A DNA stretch of 63,268 bases from Perkinsus chesapeaki (Eukaryota > Perkinsozoa > Perkinsida > Perkinsidae), in the NCBI GenBank assembly GCA_013115145.1, contig JAAPAO010000145.1, forward strand, positions 1 to 63,268, in the 5' to 3' direction. How positions within the stretch are numbered: the stretch's first letter is position 1; each line of letters opens with the position of its first letter. Shown here piece after piece: positions 45,703 to 56,777 of this stretch. Below the pieces are notes generated by a model that saw nothing but the letters and a program-made list of their open reading frames with translations, was not told where the DNA came from and searched no databases. Made by a program: the position numbers and the translations under genes.

Positions 45703-47568
45703 ATGAAGTCCATAAAGAAGCCACGAGCTGCCGTGCATTTCATGCGCAGAACTATGTCTGGCAGGTTGTTTCGCTCCCTTCCGGCTGCAGAGGCCCAAAC
45801 TGCCCGTCAGGACTTTGTGGACTTCGATGGTCTCCGGCGCCTTTATTCGACCTATGTGTTGTTGCTGGCTGAAGAGCAGACCGAGGAAGATATGATTGAG
45901 GTTAGCATTGGACCATCCACTTGACTGAGCTCCCTTTGAGGGAATGGAAACAAAATAAACTAGCTACTTAGTTGTGCGGTTATAGCCGATGATGATATGA
46001 TAGAGTATTTAGGAGTAATCTAGGCACATCGGTGATGCTAGGCCGACTAGACTCAACCATGCCAGAGCTTCGACTCGAAGCTCTATCGATTTCAGAATTT
46101 GACGACGATATTCTTCCCATTTTTGGAACCGATCGTTCTCGGTTGTCGAGACGCTCGTGCGTTGGTCGATGGGAGTGGGTTACTGAAGACCACTAGTGAG
46201 CTTTGTAAGTTCGCTATTGCCGCTGGAAAGCAGGATGCGGCCGTGTGCCGAGGAATCAGGCTCATGGTCACGGGCTGTGACAATGCCAAGGTAGCCGCTG
46301 CTGTGACGTGACGCGTTGTGACATTGTGCCTTTGTTGCTGTAGTGGACTGTGTTGAAGACAGGTCTGTTGGATCATATCCTAGACTTGCTTCGCCGCCAA
46401 TCTCTTGACAAGGAAAATCAGTGAGGAAAAATCGGTATGCACGCATGCGCATGATTCTGAAGTTGTTAGACCGGATCTTCAAGTGCTATTGTGTATGAAG
46501 GCGTTGATCATCGACGACGATAAGCTGGCCAAGAACCCAGCCCATGTCTGGGCCAGAGAGCTATGCTGGTAGGCGGCGAGCTCGGTCGGGCCAAGCTGGA
46601 CGCCGATTCAGTGACGAGAACCATCTTACCAACACGCGTGTCGTGCTGCGCCGAATGAGGGAAATAGGCGAAGATGGCAACCAGCAGATGACTGAAGTCC
46701 TCGCGCTTCTCTTAAGAGAATTCTCGAACACTACGGACAAGTAGGACGCTCCGAAGAGCCGCGAAAACTCCCCACTTGTCAGCGCGAAGGTGCTGGCTAA
46801 CCCGGCCGGGGATGACTTCCTCTCGTGGGCGATCGACGTGCTCCATGCCGGCTTTGAGGACTTCCATCCCACGACGGAGCTGCTAAAGACGATGCGCACA
46901 ACTTCGTCGTTTGTCAGACAAGTGGCGTTCATTGACGATTTGAAGCTCGGTAAGTTTACGTAGCGAAGTGCAAGCATGGTCCTGTTTTCAGTGGTCAGCG
47001 AGATACTCATTTCGAAGGCTCTCCTGCCGCTGATGACCGAGTGGATCGGCAGGCTACATAACGAGGGAGAGGAGAAGGACTCAAATGAGATGATCAAATC
47101 CGGTATAGCTGATAACGTCTTTGGAATAATCGCTAATATCACGGTAAGACGTGTCGGTGCCAGGGATCGAACCAGGGACCTATTCAGATGCGACAGCCAG
47201 AGATAGTCGAGAGGCTCAGCGAGTCCTTCGATATGATGTCGCTGATAAAGCTTTCTATCGGCGCTTACTCTAAGAAGAGTGCGCGAACCGAGAAACAGAT
47301 CCTTCAGGTGCGCACTCTGGAGTTTTCTGACACCTCTAGCTGTCATCAGGTTCTGAATAATTTCCTTCGCAGCCCAAAGAGCAGAAATAAGTGCATCGAA
47401 GGAAAGCTGCTCGATGACGTAGCCTGGCACTGGGCCAACGATTGGGACAAGATGAGACTGTTTGATAAGAAGAAGTCGAAGGCTATTGGATGGAGTGAGG
47501 TGTATGAATTAGCACAGAGAATACTCATCGAGACAAGACACGAGAGCACGGCTGTTGAAGGCTCTTAA
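45703..47568 (+). CDS. ARM/HEAT-like alpha-helical repeat protein, multi-exon
   Basis: Exon 1 starts MKSIKKPRAAVHFMRRTM and ends LLLAEEQTEEDMIE. The following exons are strongly helical in character: LTTIFFPFLEPIVLGCRDA (46095), TTSELCKFAIAAGKQDA (46190), VLLCMKALIIDDDKLAKN (46480), LRRMREIGEDGNQQMTEVLA (46650), AGDDFLSWAIDVLHAGFEDF (46805) and VVSEILISKALLPLMTEWIG (46990). The last exon encodes KLLDDVAWHWANDWDKM and ends at TAA 47568. A 45-nt intron near 47144-47188 contains a tRNA-like box B sequence. The pattern suggests armadillo-type repeats, but no named family was recognised. A long open frame on the opposite strand is treated as a shadow. Confidence 0.68.
47144..47188 (-). other. Small intron containing a T-arm/box B-like sequence
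   Basis: On the minus strand it reads GGTCCCTGGTTCGATCCCTG, with four of five possible T-stem pairs. On the plus strand the same bases lie between a donor GTAAGA and acceptor TATTCAG, so almost the whole intron is tRNA-like. It is not a complete tRNA. Confidence 0.45.
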
Positions 47569-47902
47569 AGTGGTCATTTTTGTTTGATATGGTTGTTGAG
47601 TTGGTGGTAATAGTAAACATTGCAAAATAAAATAACGTAAGAGCCAGTTACATTTCGTGCCCATTTGCTACCACACCACCACATTAGATATCGCACTTCC
47701 CCGAAAGATCGCTAAGTCCATTCTACCGATGTCCCTGTTGCTCGTTGGTGAAGTGTTGTTGATGAAATGATGCTGCGGGTTCTGCCTTTAAACTAATTAA
47801 CGCAACAGAGGAGCTTATCAACCGGAGTATCGCAGAGGGGTGGCAACCAGTGAAACCGGAAGAAGAGAAGGTTTCATCTTCATCGCGATGGTGACACGCT
47901 GC

Positions 47903-48468
47903 TTAAGAACGAGGCTTCTCCTTCTTCTCCTTGTAAAGGGCAAGAAGAGAGCAACCGGCAACCTTGACAACCTTGAAACGGACACCGGGGATATCACCGA
48001 CGGCATGGCCACGACGACCGAATCCAGAGACAAGGACTTCGTCATTCTCATCGATGAAGTTGAGGCAACCTATTAATGGAATAATAATAATAATGATAAG
48101 GGAGGAGTCATTACCATCATTGGGGACGAAAGCGGCGATCTTCTTGCCGTTCTTGATGAGCTGCACACGGCAGCACTTACGAATGGCAGAGTTAGGCTGC
48201 TTAGCCTCAATACCCATCTTCTCTACAACAATTCCCTTAGCATGAGAAGAGCCTCCGAAGGGGTTGGACTTGAATACTGTTCCGAGGTTGGCCTTCTTGT
48301 AGTCCTTATCGGCCCACCTAAACAGCAACAATAACAACAACAATATCGCCAATCGATGGGGATAGGGGTAATATTAACCAACGCAGCCCTTCCCTATTAC
48401 AAGTTCTTCCTCCTGGTGTTGCGGAGCTTACGCGCGCAGTTGATTCCTCTGGGCTTTCCGGATCCCAT
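47903..48468 (-). CDS. RPS23: 40S ribosomal protein S23 (uS12), three exons, 145 residues
   Basis: uS12 sits at the decoding centre of the small subunit. Exons on the minus strand are 48468-48401, 48317-48115 and 48069-47903; lengths sum to 146 codons including stop, close to the 143 residues of the human protein. Conserved blocks are [36 protein letters not shown] with the decoding loop [32 protein letters not shown] and the terminal KEKKEKPRS. The start [20 protein letters not shown] matches the family. Introns are 83 and 45 nt. The identification is secure. Confidence 0.98.
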
Positions 48469-48597
48469 GGCGACACTGGTCGAGGTACAGGTCGAGAGCC
48501 CACCTTAGAGCTTTAATCGATCGCCTGATCGATAGCCGGTGCAAAAAGCGCACGCCCTGCAGAATTTTTGACTTGTTAACCTCGCGGTGCCTGTACA
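48469..48597. promoter_or_regulatory. Putative divergent promoter, RPS23 and coiled-coil gene
   Basis: Only 129 bp separate the two diverging ATGs. It contains the inverted repeat AT-CGATC-GCCT-GATCG-AT (48516-48533: 7-bp arms, 4-nt loop). No TATA box is evident. Confidence 0.5.
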
Positions 48598-51175
48598 ATG
48601 GACTCTGGTGGGGAATACAGAGGCATCACTAGCATAACGGTGAAGCCAACGGGATCAGGGGTACGGAGGAGCCTTGTGCCGCTAGAGTCAGACGAACCTG
48701 TGAGAGCTGCATTTGACTATCGTTGCTTGACCAGCGTGACAGTACCCACCGGAACCGGTGAAAAAAAGCACCAAGGTGGCAACACAGGGCAAGACATATA
48801 CGGGGCCACCCACGGAACTAACAGCAATGCCTTATAGGGGCAATACAGTGAGATTGGAATTTCTTCCGAGTGCGAAACTGCGAGAATCTTTCAGCCATCG
48901 TACGGTTCTAGCTCGTCTCTGCGCCTTCAAAAGGATTCCGAGGTCTCCATGGCGTCGAGGTTTAGGAAGCTCCCCAAGGTCTTAGACTCCACTAGTCCAA
49001 CGGCAGGTGATTCAGCAGGTGACAGAGCAAAACCAAGGAACAGCCGACCTGGATCGAATAGACACTCTGTTGAGGAGTAACACTGGCAGAGGTAGCTAGG
49101 CTCACCGAGTCACAGGTATCCAAGGCAGCGGTCCACGCCGCAGAGGAAGGGTACACCGATTGGCGTCAAAGAAGTAATCGTATTGGTCACAGATGGCCTT
49201 AGCTCGACGCAGGAAGTCCTCCGCTGGTGGCCTCAATCTTGTGGACCTGGACGAGGCTTTCAAGGCCACTTTGGGCGACAAGCTCGCTGATAACGGTGGG
49301 AACAGGGGGCAGGGTTCTACCGAGGGCTTCAAGGAACGCCCATCCGGTGGACGAAGGCATCGTCAGAAAGCTGACGAATCTCAGCTGCAAGAATCTGGGT
49401 AACGTCGACGAAGAGGCAGTTTTATAGCGGTTGCCGTGCAGTCGTCCGATTTACACTCGGCGCCGCGAGGAACTAAATACGGTCCAAGAGGGACATGCTA
49501 GCAGGCCACCGATGATGATGAACTGGAGCACCAGGACACTTGGTGACATACACAAGTAGGAGAGGCAGCAGCAGACTCGAAGGCTGGACAGTGGGGACTC
49601 AGAGAGACCTGTGGACGTCTAGAGCATATTCGAGACTGTATGCGGACGCTAGGGGGCTCGGAAGTGGCGGAGCTCGAAGCCTCATTGACAGGCTTGTTGC
49701 GAGATATGCGTGGGAGCTGTCGAGAAGTCGAAGAGCGGTTTCGGTAGCGGCGGACATATGGGTCGCTTTGGTAGGTTGTATTAGGGATGTGGTTGAGGTG
49801 GCCATCAATGCTCGGGAGGATGCGAGAGCAGCCCTGATGGAGGGACCGATGGAGCGAGCCAGGCTGAAGAAGCTAGAGAAGGACCTAGAGGTATAATTGG
49901 TCTGACTCTAGGGTCGAGCCTTAGAGCTTCGACGTTGAACAGCTGCGGTATTAGACACTCTTTGGGACGATAAACTAGCGCAACTTCGGTATCTTTGTCG
50001 ATAGCTTTCTCCCTTCGCCATCCTATGTAAACGGCTGCTGCTGATTAAAAAGTACTTGTTTGTACAGGGTGGATACGAGAGGCGATTAGAGGAGGTTAAT
50101 AAGGCATGGTTAAAGGAGAAGGATAAGATAGAGTACGCAGGCAGCAGTACCAGTGTAATAGGAGGCCCCCGGTGAAGGCCTGTTTGTGGCAGATCTCTCA
50201 CGAAGAGGCTTCAAGGCAGGCTGGCGGAGCTGGGCGGGCCAGAGGGCTCGATGGAGACAGGTGGGAGAGACGGTATGGTGGGGTATAGAGAGCTGAGTTG
50301 ACAGCTGGTGGGAAGCTGGCAAAGGAGAACTTGGCGCTCAAGCAAGAGGTTGCACGCATGCGCACGCTGCATAGGCATGCTAATGAAGTGGGACTGGAGG
50401 CTGCTGCTGGGGGTGGTAAAGTGGCTGGGGCAGATGCATGTGGAGTCTCAACTAGAGGCAGCTCTAATGTTGGAGATGTTGGATGAACGAAAGCGTGATT
50501 TAGCGGGCAGTAAGGAGATGGCCGAGCAGATGGAGGAGACAGCTCGGATGACTAGGTAGTGCTTTGGTGGCTGAGGAGAGGAGTGGCTTGTTAATGGTAG
50601 CATTATGGTACAGCTAAGTAATGTTAGGCAAAGTTATTATATTTTTAATAATACAAATTGCCCTTTTGTTAGTGTGCAGCCTTCGACCAGGTTGATTAAA
50701 GCCAGTAGGAGGGTATGGCTGCGGCGGTAGGTTAAAGATGCCATAACCTGATAGGTGGGAAAATTTCAAGGGATCATGTCACCACGATAGACAATAATAT
50801 TACACTGTGTTTCGTAACTACATCTATAATATGAGGAGGCAGTGGCTGTCAGGGAGGAGCTGGAGGCCACCAGAGGGTCATGCCGAAGGCTCACCAAGAC
50901 CTTAGATCTGATCGATGCCCATGTCCTCCAGAAAAGCCTCGGCGCTGATCTGGGCATTCGACCGTTGTTGCTAAGGCGAGGAGGAGTCCGTAAGGGGACG
51001 GAGAGCGCGGTTGATATGACGGTAGTAGTGGCAGGGATATCGACGGACGCTCAAGGACGGCTTGGCGAGGCGACTAAGGCGGAGTGGAGAGGGGACAGAG
51101 TGCAGGTAGGAAGCAGTTGTGTTATGGATCTGGCAGCAGTGTCAACTTACACACCATGCCAGACTTGTCGTCTAA
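48598..51175 (+). CDS. Coiled-coil protein, multi-exon, unknown function
   Basis: The gene starts MDSGGEYRGITSITVKPTG. Exon segments rich in Glu, Arg, Leu and Ala with heptad-like spacing follow: VIQQVTEQNQGTADLDRIDT (49015), AREDARAALMEGPMERARLK (49810), RLEEVNKAWLKEKDKIEY (50080), KLAKENLALKQEVARMRT (50310), LMLEMLDERKRDLAGSKEM (50470) and VREELEATRGSCRRLTKTLD (50845). The end is tentatively TAA 51175, after a final short exon. No globular domain was recognised; a cytoskeletal or scaffolding role is possible. Splice joins are approximate, and the last exon could instead belong to the next gene. Confidence 0.6.
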
Positions 51176-51176
51176 A

Positions 51177-54108
51177 ATGAGTTCTACTGGGATTGCTAAG
51201 TTCACAGGTGGCAGTTTCCCGACTGTTCAGGGTCCCACTGAATCGAGATCGCTGACCCACGAATGTTTCACCAAGCGCTATTCGGATTCCTTCGGCTTCA
51301 GAGCAGTGCCGTCTGATGGCTTACCGAGGTGAGAGAAGGCTGGGCTCCGTAAAAGATATTTTATATATGTTATATAGTAAGTTTCAGTAGCATATATATA
51401 CTAGCTACCACGGCTATCATACGCTAGCCGTAACTATGTATTCTTATGTACATACTATGAAATGAATGTTTTATAGCTTATCTCAACTGTCGGTAAACCT
51501 TAGGAGAATCTTATGGCGCGCATCCTCGCCTAGTCACCTTTCGAGAAGTTCTGGTAACCTTCGCTTCGACTAGTTTCCCTTGCCCGTTGGAAAGAATAAA
51601 CACACGCTCTTCAGTGCGGTGATTTCTCAATTTCCCCTCGTCAAACTGGTCTCCTCAGGCCCTTAACTGCTGGGAAGGCCGGTAGTAGCCACCTCACTGC
51701 CCTCAGTGGCTCTCTGGACGGTCCAGGTTCGGAAGGCATCTGTCGAGTCCTGGCTGTCTTTCGTCAAAGGATCAACGAGCATCGCAGTAACTCCATCAGA
51801 GCCTTGCCGGAAAGCCTGCCCTGGATGATGCGGAAGCCGTCGATTACCGAGGTGGGATGGTTGAAGCTATCGTAGTCCTTGGACTACTCCTCTTCGGTAG
51901 GTCTTCGGTAGGCCTCCTTCGGCAGGCGAGGTGGGCATGAGCCTGACACAAACACTGTCCCTTTGTCACAATCTAATGGATGCCTGGGCCGTGGACGCGT
52001 TGGCGACCGTCGGAGATTTTTCGCAGAAGACCGTGGGTTTTCCTGAGTTCACATACCAGTGGGGGCTTTCTTTTGGGGGGGGAGAAAGATTATTGAAGCT
52101 ACAGGTTTGTGACCTCGGAGCGTCTGGAGGATTACAGTTTAGCGGACGAGACGTCTTTTGTGGAATACCTCTTGGAGTTTGATGTAGCTGTGGCTGAGTG
52201 GCAGTTGGTGATGTCGTCGTGCAGGGCCACAGGCGAATGGGAGAGGTTATTGGTGCGATAGAAAAGTATAGGGGAGACGATTGGACGGTTATGGCAACGA
52301 GGATGATGGTAATAGGAAGGGTTGAGGCAATGCGGCCTGATGGCTTTTAAAAATCGGACGAATAATGGCGAATAGTGGTATTGAATAGTAACGTGTTAGC
52401 TTTGATTTCCAGCGTATTGATTTTGAACATTATGGAGAGACTGGTTCCATGAATTGTAGTGCAGAGACAAAGAAGCTGTGGCGGCAGTTGTCAGATCTGA
52501 GAGGGTCATGGAGGAAGGGCTTCCCTCGGGAGTGTACCTGATGTTTCCTCCTGCTCCTCGAGTGTCATATTTACTATCAACCATTCGACATCGGGGGCTC
52601 CGAGGAAACTACTGCCATGTAGCTGGAAGGTTTCCTGCTCCTCCTCCTCCCGAGTTGGCAGGCGTTGTGGTATGGTGATATCGGCCCCTCCTCCTCCCCC
52701 TCCTTCTGTCGGCCGGTGTAGTGATTGGTAGCGCACAGGCAACGGACAGTTAGAAATGACAATCCTGGGAAATTGTAGGAGTCAAGTCGTTCGCACAATC
52801 CTCAGAGGAAATATTAATATTGAATCTGCACGCATGCACATGAAGATACTCGAAGAGGTCGACTTGGATAGCTGCCTAGCTTACCACATCTGGCGATACA
52901 CCTGTTATCAAGGACCCTACAATCCAATCAACGACCATCTCGATATGACCACAGTTCGACAGTGTAATAGGACTGTCGCTGTCTCCCGGACACAACTGCC
53001 ATTAGGCATTACGTTGGCTCTACCTCTGGCACCTAGCGACATTCTGGCCCACGCGTTCGAGGTCATATTCGACATCTGTGCGGCTGACAAGAGGGACAGG
53101 TGCCACACCGGAATGCTACTTCGGTTGCTGCTTGAAGAGTATCTAGTAGGAGACGACATGCCGCCGAAGGAGGACGGGTGGCCGCCGCTTAGGTTGAACG
53201 ACACGAGCGAATGGTCAGCCTAGTGGCCATGGCTGATGTGGCGCTGGGAGTGGCACAGACTAGCTCCTTAACTGTGGGCCAAGTGGGAGTCCTGGTAGCG
53301 TTGAGGAAATGCAAGAGTACATAAGATTGCAAGATAGGTGAAGACCTTCTTCCCCTCTTGCCCGATGGGATATAACGCAACTGCTCTGGCGTTGTCTCGC
53401 GAGGCCATGCGGGTCCATCCGGAGGGTCTGGTCGACAGCAACAGCCTTCGAGTCGCTGTAGGGGTTGGGTGGTGACACGCCCCAGCAGGCTCTGTCATTA
53501 GGTGGAGGAATCTAATATTATGTGTCACCAGTTGATCACTCATCTGTTGCATCCGGGGAGAGCCTGTAGGCCTTAGTTGTCTTGGCGGCGGCTGCCAGTG
53601 GTGACGGTCAGGCTCCTTGGCAGCTTCGGAGGGATTCGACGCATTGATGGGGGTGCTTAAGAACAGTATTGATGTCAACCGGGAAGGAGGGGACAGTACT
53701 CGTTATCTGTCATTGCTTTCCTCGACCACCGTCTTGGAGAGGATACTCACGTAGGTCTATCTGCGGGGAGTGGGGTGGGACGCAAAAGCGTCTGGACCGA
53801 TTGCAGCTGGGGAAAAGTAGGCGAAATCTCGTCGGAAGTTTCTCGTCGGCAGCGGTCATCCTGTCTGGTCTGCTGGAGTGTCTCTGGTCTTATAGCCCCT
53901 AATAGGGGCTCTTCGGCTTTCACTTGGTAAGAATATAATAGTCAAATGCCCTTTACATCCTAGGTATGACCGGGGTAACCCGACGCCTCTGTGCGGTAGC
54001 CTACAGCAGCTTCTGAAGCTCTATGCAGAGTCACTGCTGGCAGTGGCTCAGACTGCCCTCTACGTTAACAGGTGGAAGAACAAATTCACGGTCGTCGGCG
54101 CCGACTGA
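51177..54108 (+). CDS. Unidentified multi-exon gene
   Basis: The first exon probably starts MSSTGIAKFTGGSFPTVQG and ends at a good donor CCGAG/GTGAGA near 51330. Later segments look coding in the + direction: SEGICRVLAVFRQRINEHRS (51735), EDYSLADETSFVEYLLEFDV (52125), KKLWRQLSDLRGSW (52470), a 155-codon open stretch (52756-53223) with LAHAFEVIFDICAADKRD, SLTVGQVGVLVALRKC (53260), ALALSREAMRVHPEGLVD (53375), KNSIDVNREGGDSTRYLSLL (53660) and GSLQQLLKLYAESLLAVAQT (54000). It ends KFTVVGAD at TGA 54108. A proline-rich stretch lies near 52630-52700. No family was recognised, and two genes could be merged. Confidence 0.45.
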
Positions 54109-54402
54109 TGTTCGCGTTATAGGGGCTGTCGTGGCGAGGGTTCCGGGCTGTTGGGTACGGCGGATAGGAAGGTAGGGGATGTAGATATTATTGGGAATCT
54201 TGTTATCGCACTCGAAAGAATTTCGGGGATAGGTGATGGAAACAACTAAGGCAGCCCTGGCCAGCATGCTCACGATTATAAAGCATTTCCTTCATCACAC
54301 GTTGTAAGAGCATGGTCTCTAGAGAGCCACTTGGTGTTAAGTTCGTATAAAAAAGGAGAGAGCGGTATGGGCGCTGTCAGTTTGATATTGTCCCTACCAG
54401 CT

Positions 54403-56311
54403 ATGAACATCCCGCCTCCTCGAGGGATGTTCCCCCCGCCTATGCCCCCACCAGGAGCCGGAGGATTCGTAAGCTCCAGACGGCACCGCACTGTGTAGAT
54501 TTCCTTAGATTCCCCCGCCGCCGTTCATGGGGCTTCCGGGAAGCTTCGGCATTGGCGGTTCCGGAATGACACTCAATGGTGTACCAGCGGGAGTGGTTGC
54601 TCCGGCAAAGAGAAGTAGGGCGGAGCGAAGCGAGTTTTGTTTTTAGTTTTTGCTCAGGCAAGCATAAGGTCAAGGCGAAGGGCCAGCTACGGAGAGCCGG
54701 TGGAAAGATATGGGCTGATCCCTCCCTGTCCGAGTGGCCCAATGACGATTTCCGGTAGTATACTGGGGACGACGAGGAGGAGGGTTACGGGAAATTATGG
54801 AGACAATTTCACGGGAGGATATTTCCTTTGGGTGGGCTCTGAGTTGCTGGAGGCGGTGCTGAATGGCGGTGGTTGTTCGATGGCATCCAGGATGATTACC
54901 AGACCAGGAATTGGGAATTAAAGAAAAGGGCTGTCTATGTTGTTGTTGTTTTTACAGTCTCCGGAAAGGATGGCCTAATGATTTCATATCCGTACTGGTG
55001 AAGCGATTCCTATTCTGGGCTTTTCAAGCTTACCTTGATTCATTTCTGACTCGTTTCCAATCCTCAGGATATTCTGCGGAGATCTTGGTAATGAAGTGAC
55101 GGACGAGCTGTTGCTGAACTCCTTCAAACAGTAATCATTGAGGACGGCCCTTGTGACAGTACAAGGCGCTCCTGTGTATTTAGGTACCGTAGCTTGCAGA
55201 TGGCCAAGATTGTTAGGGACAAACGGTCAGGGAAGAGCAAAGGTGAGGCCGAAGGCGGAGCGAAGCGAAGCGATTCATGTTATGATATTTTCGAAAGGTT
55301 ATGGTTTTCTGAGCTTCCGTGACCCAGAGGATATGATAAAGGCTTTGAAGGAGATGAACCATAAGTAGTAGTGGGGGCAATAGAATAGAAATATACTGGA
55401 GGATGTATTCACTGGGGCGCTTGATAGAAGCGTTTCGGTACTTGATGCATGCCGCTGTGTAATGAGGGACATTACAGAACGGCGAAGGTGCAAATTGCTA
55501 CTAATAAGTCATTCGGAAGACTTCTACCTAGTACGCTGTGAACTAGTGGGAGCTATTAACGTTCTGAAAACGAGGACGGTGAGAATCACTGATGACGTTT
55601 TGAAAAGTCCGTTACTATAGCACAGAGTTAATATTATATAATACTAGTGCCTTGGTTGAGCTCACCTAGTGGCTATAGGGTGTTCACGGTGGCGGTGTGG
55701 TAAAATTGGTATTTGTCAGATACGTAGGTAATAGGCCAATAACGTTGAAGAGGAGCAAATGGAAGGATAAGAATATAGGTAATAGAAGAGGGGAGGGCAC
55801 TTGAGGGTGGACAGGCTCAGTTTGGCCTATCAGTGCATTGACTGTTATTACAGTCAATGGAAGATTCATCCAGACCTTGGTGTGGTGGTCCTCCCGGTGG
55901 AGCAAATGCGGTGTATTGCCTTACTAGGGTATATAGGAATACAACATTCATCATATCTAATTGTATGTTTACATTGTGCAAGTGCTGCTGGTTTCACCTA
56001 GTTCTAGAGCAGCTGTGTCGTGGTGAAACGGCGGAGCTTTAGTAGTGCATTCTACCTCGTTTCGGAGAGCACCAGGGACATGTACGATAACAGTATACAT
56101 ATATACAGAATATAAGCGAACATCACAATTTCCAGTCATTGATTAGCTTCGCTCCGCTCAAATTGGTATCATCATTTCAGATTCCTCAAGGAACAAGAAG
56201 AACCCGTTGGATTTCCACGAGCTTATCCCGCAGAGGTGCAAGAATCTGCAGAAGTTCAAAAAACTGAAGAAGACTAGAACGGACGTGCCGGGGTCGATAA
56301 AAAAACAATAA
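54403..56311 (+). CDS. RBM42: RBM42-like RRM protein, multi-exon
   Basis: RBM42 is an RRM protein linked to pre-mRNA splicing and hnRNP K in animals. The N-terminus is rich in Pro, Gly and Met (MNIPPPRGMFPPPMPPPG, GVPAGVVAPAKRS). It is followed by the family linker GGKIWADPSLSEWPNDDFR (54700) and the RRM: IFCGDLGNEVTDELLLNSF (RNP2, 55070), MAKIVRDKRSGKSK (55205) and GYGFLSFRDPEDMIKALKEM (RNP1, 55298). A basic tail, NKKNPLDFHELIPQRC, ends VPGSIKKQ at TAA 56311. An in-frame ATG at 54367 could extend the start. Three introns carry the GCGGAGCGAAGC motif. Intron boundaries 54615-54657 and 55243-55297 are firm from reading frame. Confidence 0.92.
54615..54657 (+). other. 43-nt RBM42 intron carrying family 2 motif (54620-54631)
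   Basis: The intron starts GTAGG and is followed at once by GCGGAGCGAAGC, then a T-rich tract, ending TGCTCAG. The frame across the join (APAKRS to KHKVKAKG) fits the protein. The motif ends 26 nt before the exon. Confidence 0.88.
55243..55297 (+). other. 55-nt RBM42 intron carrying family 2 motif (55255-55266)
   Basis: This intron splits the RRM between GKSK and GYGF, so its boundaries are well fixed. GCGGAGCGAAGC is followed directly by a second partial unit, GAAGCG. The motif ends 31 nt before the exon. Confidence 0.9.
55836..55859. repeat. Perfect 10-bp inverted repeat in RBM42, 4-nt loop
   Basis: CATTGACTGT, loop TATT, ACAGTCAATG. It lies in a long intron in the 3' part of RBM42. Confidence 0.75.
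56146..56157 (-). repeat. Dispersed motif family 2, inverted copy in RBM42
   Basis: The minus strand reads GCGGAGCGAAGC. It ends 23 nt before the exon that starts at 56181 (SSRNKKNPLDF), after acceptor ATTTCAG. Confidence 0.88.
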
Positions 56312-56777
56312 AAGCGTCGTCCTCATATAAAAGCTTGATATCATCACTGCTGACTTGCGTTATGTATTCTTATAAGGGATGTGGTGAGCTGCATGCAGAG
56401 AAATAATACTACTGTGAATATGTAAAGGCGCTATTTTGCGTACAGGAGCTAAGTGGAGAATTTGACACTTCGGAACGGCCGATCGATGGTAGCGTTTCAT
56501 CGAGACGTGCTGTGGCAAGTAGATTTAATATAAGTTCTGAGAATCTTTAAATGCTAGCTTGTTGATTCAGCAGGTATATTTGTTAGCGATCTGTAAGGAC
56601 ACCTGGAAAAGTTCCGGGTGATTGGAAAAATTTTGCAGAAAATTTTCGGAAAATTTACTGAAACCTTGCAGGAAATTTTGCGGGAATCTTGCAGTAGAAG
56701 TTACAGGGACATAGAGAGAAATACGATGTTTTCGGATATTATGGGTAGTGTGCATGGTGGCGTCAGGTGAAGGTCAA
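56312..56777. other. Intergenic region between RBM42 and the zinc-knuckle gene
   Basis: About 465 bp. Around 56620-56690 the sequence repeats short units based on GAAAATTTT and GCAGGAAATTTT, giving local low complexity. No coding region is recognised. Confidence 0.45.

Noticed and set aside
46561-47430. 289-codon open frame on the minus strand
   Set aside because: It runs across exons and introns of the ARM-like + strand gene, is rich in Ser, Leu and Arg as antisense shadows are, and shows no domain. The + strand exons have matched splice sites and natural composition.
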